A stretch of DNA of 64,000 bases, taken from NCBI RefSeq assembly GCF_029989365.1, contig NZ_JAPRAQ010000018.1:103297-167296 (forward strand), in the 5' to 3' direction. The notes below the pieces were generated by a model. The model was not told where the DNA came from and ran no database searches. It saw only the letters and a program-made list of their open reading frames with translations. Position 1 is the first letter of the stretch; every line of letters begins with the position of its first letter. This stretch comes from Bradyrhizobium sp. Arg816 (lineage in GTDB: Bacteria; Pseudomonadota; Alphaproteobacteria; Rhizobiales; Xanthobacteraceae). This document shows positions 61,601 to 64,000 of the stretch, in pieces. Position numbers and translations under genes: made by a program.

Positions 61601-62436
61601 AAGCGCTCGGGATGTTCTACGAGTTCCGCGAGCTGACGCCGATCGGCCGCCGCGGCGACGAGCTGATCCGCCGTCTCGCCGACCGTCTCGCCTCGATCGA
61701 CCTGCTCGACCAGGCCGCCGAGCTGTTGCAGTATCAGGTCGACCATCGCCTCGAAGGCGCAGCCCGCGCCCAGGTCGCCGCGCGCCTGTCCATGATCTAC
61801 CTCGCCAACCGCAAGCCCGACATGGCGATCTCGGCGCTGCGCGCGAGCCGCATCAGCGATCTCTCCGGCGAGCTGCGGCAGCAGCGGCTGCTGCTGGAGG
61901 CGCGCGCACAGAGCGACGTCGGCCGCCACGATCTCGCGCTCGACATCGTCTCCAACGTTTCCGGGCGCGAGGTGCTCCGCCTGCGCTCCGACATCTTCTG
62001 GGCGGCGCGGCGCTGGCGCGAATCCGCTGAGCAGATCGAGCTCTATTACGGCGAGCGCTTCCGCGACTTCAAGCCGCTCAACGCGGTGGAGAAGAGCGAC
62101 ATCATCCGTGCCGCCGTCGGCTATGCGCTCGCCGACGATTCGATCGGCCTGTCGCGCTTCCGCGAGAAATATGCGCCGCTGATGAGCGAGAGTGCGGACC
62201 GGGTCGCCTTCGACATCGCGAGCAAGCCGGCAGCGTCCTCCAGCGCCGAATTCGCCGAGATCGCCAAGCTTGCTGCCAGCGTCGACACGCTCGACGGCTT
62301 CCTGCGCGAGATGAAGCAGCGCTTCCCCGACGCAACCGCCCGCGCGCCGGCCTCGCCGCAAGCCAAGGACGAGGCCGACCACACCGGCTCGCTGCCCACG
62401 ATCCCCGTCGTGCGGCAGATCAAGATGACGCGGTAG
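58690..62436 (+). CDS. large periplasmic AMIN-like/TPR protein, flagellar locus
   Basis: 1248 residues from the ATG at 58690; a GTG 13 codons upstream is possible. A signal peptide (APVLAACLLIGLGAPARAAD) is followed by two beta-rich AMIN-like modules (about 40-140: RGEATFSAGGGFARLVIKLG; about 440-550: SDGLRVIFPLQVATPAAAF). These are separated by an Ala/Pro/Glu/Lys-rich linker (about 310-430). From about 680 on, TPR-like helices form an alpha-solenoid (YMSRAMYHEAKSVTDLML, GRYRDALRAARTATRLQP). AMIN modules bind peptidoglycan or the envelope and TPRs bind proteins, so it looks like an envelope scaffold. It is encoded 480 bp before the convergent fliO-fliP genes and has two CtrA boxes. The function is unknown; a flagellar assembly or polar-placement role is inferred. 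Confidence 0.72.
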   Translation: MAQKAAAGFMSRARALARGLSRHVRKAPVLAACLLIGLGAPARAADVVRGEATFSAGGGFARLVIKLGEDVPSEVTTAGSILIIRFDRAVDVPVDRVPEGAPDYVNSARRDPDGSAIRLSLARRVTVNTMNAGERTFIDLLPEGWKGPPPSLPMDVVKELAERARVAERALRAQRAAAETKKRPQIRVRASVQPTFVRFVFEMPDGVGVSSVLNEQKLTLAFNAGLNFDLADAVVAAPPNVASIKQKSDIDQTSVEIALIGDSDVHSFRDEKNYVVDISFQPDKGKTAATAEAVIAQAKPVAQSHGPAPEKPAAEKPKEVHREIAPPTSETIAREAKIEAKIEAKPEVKPEAPAAMPPVDAPKPAPAPAAEAPHAAEPPKDVSKPAAPTTEAVVAPVKPAVSEAPKEIVKEAAKEPVKDSIKAAPAEAPAAPQPTVASVDVRRDSDGLRVIFPLQVATPAAAFRRGDTVWLVFDTPKPIDVEAIRSRGGAMIGEVSRMPLDKGQAVRIRLTRPLVYSLTSEEIGKETNWLLTLADKIQATPLPLMMSRNITDPALANIAIPFANPGLLHKLTDPDAGDTLYVVTGQRPVRGFIKRQDLVDLSLLESAHGIAIRPNSDEVGVEVGSDKVILGKKGGLTLSPVDISAERAPTAVRPVFSPEGWRKGQSEDFWTRQGSLITAISAVEPAQRSLPRLDLAQFYMSRAMYHEAKSVTDLMLADPLNKEESGALIMHAIANILIGRPAQGLKDLANPVIGNSHDSQLWKALAYARQGKWADAREKFKNVEFAIASLPIDIQRIVTMEAMRASLEVKDYAGASKRRSEIEVVGISPEAAPGFAVLRGRLAEALGHDKDALDDYKFAVASNDRQAAAEAKQLEVALRQKRDEISKEDALRELETLSMTWRGDSIEVKTLQMLSQIYAENGRYRDALRAARTATRLQPNAEASRQAQDLASDLFTQIFLGPKGDELPPVEALGMFYEFRELTPIGRRGDELIRRLADRLASIDLLDQAAELLQYQVDHRLEGAARAQVAARLSMIYLANRKPDMAISALRASRISDLSGELRQQRLLLEARAQSDVGRHDLALDIVSNVSGREVLRLRSDIFWAARRWRESAEQIELYYGERFRDFKPLNAVEKSDIIRAAVGYALADDSIGLSRFREKYAPLMSESADRVAFDIASKPAASSSAEFAEIAKLAASVDTLDGFLREMKQRFPDATARAPASPQAKDEADHTGSLPTIPVVRQIKMTR

Positions 62437-62517
62437 GAACCCTGCTACCACGAGGCCTCTCGACAGGTGCCCGTTGAAGCGGCAACCTGCGCGTCTTCAC
62501 GCCGGGAGAGCGTCGAT

Positions 62518-62754
62518 ATGAGCAAGCCTGCCAAGACCGAAGCCGAACTCATCGCCATGGCGCGGGCCGAATTGAAGGTCCATGCCGATGGTCCGGATGA
62601 CCTCGTCATCTCGATCGTCCGCGACGGCGACAGCTGGGAATTCCGCGCCGATGCCGACCAGGCCGCGACGGATAAGCCGGGCTTCCCCGAAAGCGTCGCC
62701 ATGCTGGTGCAGATCGGCGATCACCTCAGCAAGCAGTATGACGTGGAGGGGTAG
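62518..62754 (+). CDS. small conserved protein of unknown function
   Basis: 78 residues from the ATG at 62518 (MSKPAKTEAELIAMARAELK). It is acidic and helix-strand mixed, with GPDDLVISIVRDGDSWEFRA and ESVAMLVQIGDHLSKQYDV. It has no signal and no known domain. It sits 81 bp after the large TPR protein gene. Codon use and length agree with a real small gene. Confidence 0.6.
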   Translation: MSKPAKTEAELIAMARAELKVHADGPDDLVISIVRDGDSWEFRADADQAATDKPGFPESVAMLVQIGDHLSKQYDVEG

Positions 62755-62793
62755 GGCGCTGTCGACGCCGTCTCACTGTACGCCACGTTCTCG

Positions 62794-62900
62794 GTGTCAT
62801 CGCCCGACTTGATCGGGCGATCCAGTATTCCAGAGACCGCAGTGATGAAATCGAAAGGCCGCGGCGTACTGGATGCCCCGGACAAGCCGAGGCATGACGG
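62794..62900. repeat. palindromic intergenic repeat, CCAGTATTCCAGAGAC family (copy 2)
   Basis: GTCATCGCCCGACTTGATCG, TCCAGTATTCCAGAGACC, then GGCCGCGGCGTACTGGATGC and GACAAGCCGAGGCATGACGG. It is nearly the same as 40429-40534 and lies between convergent genes just past the fliP stop. Confidence 0.82.
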
Positions 62901-62915
62901 CGGATGGAGCCGCAG

Positions 62916-63671
62916 TTATCCGCCCCCGTAACTCTGCACCAGGCTTCCCGCCACCAGCGACCAGCCATCGACCAGCACGAAGAAGATCAGCTTGAACGGC
63001 AGCGAGATCGTTGCGGGCGGCAGCATCATCATGCCCATCGACATCAGCACGGAGGCGACGACGAGGTCGATGATCAGGAACGGGAGAAACAGCAGGAAGC
63101 CGATCTCGAAGGCGCGCTTCAGCTCGGAGATCATGAAGGCGGGAACGAGGATGCGCAGTGCGAGGTCGTCCGGCGTGGCCGGCGGTGGTTCGCCCGAGAG
63201 ATCCAGGAACAGCTTGAGGTCCTTCTCGCGCACGTTCTTCTGCATGAAGCCGCGCAAGGGGACGGAAGCGCGCTGGAGTGCGTCCTCGACGCCAAGCTGG
63301 TTGGCGACGAGCGGGCGGATGCCCTCGTCGTAGGACTTCTGCAGGACAGGTCCCATCACGAAGAAGGTGAGGAACATCGCGAGCGCGATGATTACCGAGT
63401 TCGGCGGCGCGGTCGCCGTACCCATCGCGGTGCGCAGCAGCGACAAGACGACCACGATGCGCGTGAATGACGTCATCATGATCAGGATCGACGGCGCGAT
63501 CGACAGCACCGTGAGCAGCGCGATGAGCTGGATCGCGCGCTCGGTAACGCCGCCCCCCTGACCGCCGAGATTGATGCTGATGTCCTGCGCATGCGCAGGC
63601 ATCGCGAGCGAAGCCGCGGCGATCAGGACAGAAAGAAAAACAACTCTACGCGGGAGGGCCGGCAGCCTCAC
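62916..63671 (-). CDS. fliP: flagellar type III export gate protein FliP
   Basis: 251 residues from a GTG at 63671 that overlaps the fliO stop (GTGA). A signal peptide (VVFLSVLIAAASLAMPAHA) is followed by four membrane helices with the FliP motifs SIAPSILIMMTSFTRIVVVL, FLTFFVMGPV and PAFMISELKRAFEIGFLLFL. Five FliP form the core of the export gate with FliQ and FliR. Length is normal. It is translationally coupled to fliO. Confidence 0.95.
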   Translation of the reverse strand: MRLPALPRRVVFLSVLIAAASLAMPAHAQDISINLGGQGGGVTERAIQLIALLTVLSIAPSILIMMTSFTRIVVVLSLLRTAMGTATAPPNSVIIALAMFLTFFVMGPVLQKSYDEGIRPLVANQLGVEDALQRASVPLRGFMQKNVREKDLKLFLDLSGEPPPATPDDLALRILVPAFMISELKRAFEIGFLLFLPFLIIDLVVASVLMSMGMMMLPPATISLPFKLIFFVLVDGWSLVAGSLVQSYGGG

Positions 63672-64000
63672 GAAGACGGCTTCGGACGGCCGAGCAGCGA
63701 GGCCATCTCGTCTTCGAGATTTTCAAAGCTGGTCTTCTCCGCGGCCGGCTTTGCGGGCGGAGCCGGGGGGGCCGGCGGCTCGCTGCGTGCGGCGCGGGGC
63801 GGGGGTGGCGCGGGCGGCTCCGGCGCAACCGGAGGCGCGACCGTCTCGCCGGCGGGGCGGCGCAGCGCGGCTTCGAGACGCTGAGCCATCTCGGCGAGAT
63901 TCTGCTCGGCGTTCGAGGGCGCGGCAGGAGCGGGGGCCGGCGGCGGAACGGGCGGAGCCTGCGGCGCGGGCGGAGGAGGCGGCGGCGCGGCCGCGCGCTC
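63668..64000 (-). CDS. fliO: flagellar protein FliO, C-terminal part (window edge)
   Basis: Only the last 110 residues are in the window and the frame is open to the edge. They are extremely Pro/Ala-rich (ERAAAPPPPPPAPQAPPVPP and similar), with a short helix around NAEQNLAEMAQRLEAALRRP and the ending EDEMASLLGRPKPSS. FliO assists FliP assembly and has a membrane helix followed by a cytosolic domain; such a long Pro/Ala tail is typical of alphaproteobacterial FliO. The call rests on the position before fliP and the tail. Confidence 0.75.
   Translation of the reverse strand, partial: ERAAAPPPPPPAPQAPPVPPPAPAPAAPSNAEQNLAEMAQRLEAALRRPAGETVAPPVAPEPPAPPPPRAARSEPPAPPAPPAKPAAEKTSFENLEDEMASLLGRPKPSS

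Overview
The window reads as chromosome of a Bradyrhizobium-like alphaproteobacterium (Rhizobiales). Codon use is strongly GC-rich, flbT, flaF and fliX are present, CtrA-type TTAA-N7-TTAA boxes lie in front of flagellar genes, and several palindromic intergenic repeats recur. The two long flagellins (537 and 535 residues) and the gene order fit the single thick subpolar flagellum of Bradyrhizobium rather than the thin lateral system. No RNA gene, insertion sequence, phage or CRISPR array was seen.

Layout. 1-3.7 kb: a minus-strand D-glucarate/galactarate catabolic group (MFS transporter, LysR regulator, 5-dehydro-4-deoxyglucarate dehydratase, start of glucarate dehydratase). 4-20.6 kb: mixed housekeeping and accessory genes (SGNH hydrolase, LPG-synthase-like membrane protein, a DUF892 stress protein with a candidate EcfG-type promoter, two divergent MFS exporters, an MHYT-GGDEF-EAL c-di-GMP enzyme, YdcF-like protein, MocR regulator facing a DUF1127 gene, UspA, SixA, an FAD oxidoreductase, MsrB). 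20.8-40.4 kb: flagellar block 1: flgE-flgK-flgL, then an embedded four-gene biosynthetic cassette (glycosyltransferase-like, PLP fold-I enzyme, ATP-grasp ligase, PLP decarboxylase), flbT, two flagellins, flaF, a FlaG-like gene, and flgI-flgJ-flgN-like divergent from fliX. 40.5-45 kb: two HxlR regulators, each divergent from an NAD(P)-binding reductase, plus dksA and a hydratase. 45.1-52 kb: flagellar block 2: flgF-flgG-flgA-flgH divergent from fliL-fliM-DUF6468-motE-like. 52-58.5 kb: an accessory interruption with a VCBS-repeat surface protein, a FecR-domain protein and a TPR lipoprotein-like or secreted protein. 58.5-64 kb: a 1248-residue periplasmic AMIN-like/TPR protein, then fliO-fliP.

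How it works together. The regulatory sites suggest a Caulobacter-like hierarchy. Perfect or near CtrA boxes precede the biosynthetic cassette, fliC2, the big TPR protein, fliX/flgI and fliL/fliM. Sigma-54-type -24/-12 promoters (GG-N10-GC) precede flgE, flgI and flgF, where FliX with FlbD would be expected to act. FlbT and FlaF sit with the flagellins they control. The most unusual element is the translationally coupled cassette at 27.0-32.2 kb: it has its own CtrA box and a strong terminator and lies between flgL and flbT. It looks like an undescribed flagellum-associated modification or small-molecule pathway.
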